Shown here: positions 63,801 to 64,000 of the stretch, one piece after another
Layout of the letters: each line of letters begins with the position of its first letter
Numbering within the stretch: position 1 is the stretch's first letter
Notes under the pieces: model-generated
What the model was told of the DNA's origin: nothing
Seen by the model: only the letters and a program-made list of their open reading frames with translations
Databases searched by the model: none
Assembly (NCBI RefSeq): GCF_051014685.1
Contig: NC_135048.1
Location: 29,295,043-29,359,042 of the forward strand
Length of the DNA: 64,000 nt
Direction: 5' to 3'
Source of the DNA: Ptiloglossa arizonensis
Lineage: Eukaryota > Arthropoda > Insecta > Hymenoptera > Colletidae
Position numbers and translations under genes: made by a program

Positions 63801-64000
63801 TCTGTCGATGAATCATCTCCATTTAGAACCTTTGATCGTTTTCAGAAATTGCGCTTGAAACCTCTCACAAATTTGATTGTACTCGAATATTCGGTGACTC
63901 GAATATGATTTAAATACCACTCGAATATTCGAGTATCCGAATATTCGTACTCCGATCAAGTATCTACCTATTTAATCTATTAAAAGATCAAAAAAATCTA
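63801..64000. other. End of window, diverged TTCGAATA words
   Basis: Unique DNA, then scattered ACTCGAATATTCGGTG-type words. No gene. Confidence 0.4.

Noticed and set aside
25520..63960. Heat-shock elements from GAATATTC words
   Set aside because: GAA-nn-TTC pairs occur, but the third properly spaced half-site of a canonical element is generally missing.

Overview
This is eukaryotic DNA from an insect, most likely a hymenopteran. The evidence is short GT-AG introns, an insect-style tout-velu/EXT1 gene, decayed mariner-type inverted repeats, and an AT-rich background broken by CpG-rich, non-repetitive islands. The order is inferred from base composition and gene style, not proven. There are no bacterial, plasmid, phage or CRISPR features.

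Only about 9 kb (9.6-18.7 kb) holds clear protein-coding genes. FAM76 (minus strand, 6 exons, 329 aa) is divergent from a small gene for a 230-aa protein with two RRM-like folds (plus strand, 3 exons); they share a 707-bp intergenic region. Next on the plus strand is ttv/EXT1 (7 exons, 711 aa), the Golgi heparan-sulfate polymerase subunit. All exons of the three genes join in frame at GT-AG junctions. Left of the genes (0-9.5 kb) is non-coding sequence with two tandem arrays, GA/CA microsatellites, a possible long plus-strand 3'UTR ending in tandem AATAAA signals near 7.64 kb, and a small candidate inverted-repeat element.

From 18.7 to 21.9 kb lies probable ttv 3' flank, followed by a 104-bp tandem array with a 388-bp higher-order repeat. 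At 23.9-24.99 kb a CpG-rich segment leads to a short ATG exon that encodes a signal-peptide-like start and ends in a GTGAGT donor. This may be exon 1 of a secreted or membrane protein gene whose first intron fills the remaining 39 kb.

The 25-64 kb part is a mosaic of tandem arrays. Most are built from TTCGAATA/CTCGAGTA words, with unit lengths of 22, 28, 40, 42, 108-113 and 144 bp. Other arrays are unrelated in sequence. CpG-rich unique islands lie between them. The most notable structures are a large inverted repeat (46.1-49.75 kb) around a 1.9-kb unit, a mariner remnant whose interior is a TTCGAATA array, a 30-bp array carrying about 20 ATGGCGG sites, a three-copy palindrome near 56.3 kb, and a 20-base G run. 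I found no convincing novel multi-gene system; the unusual content is repeat architecture.
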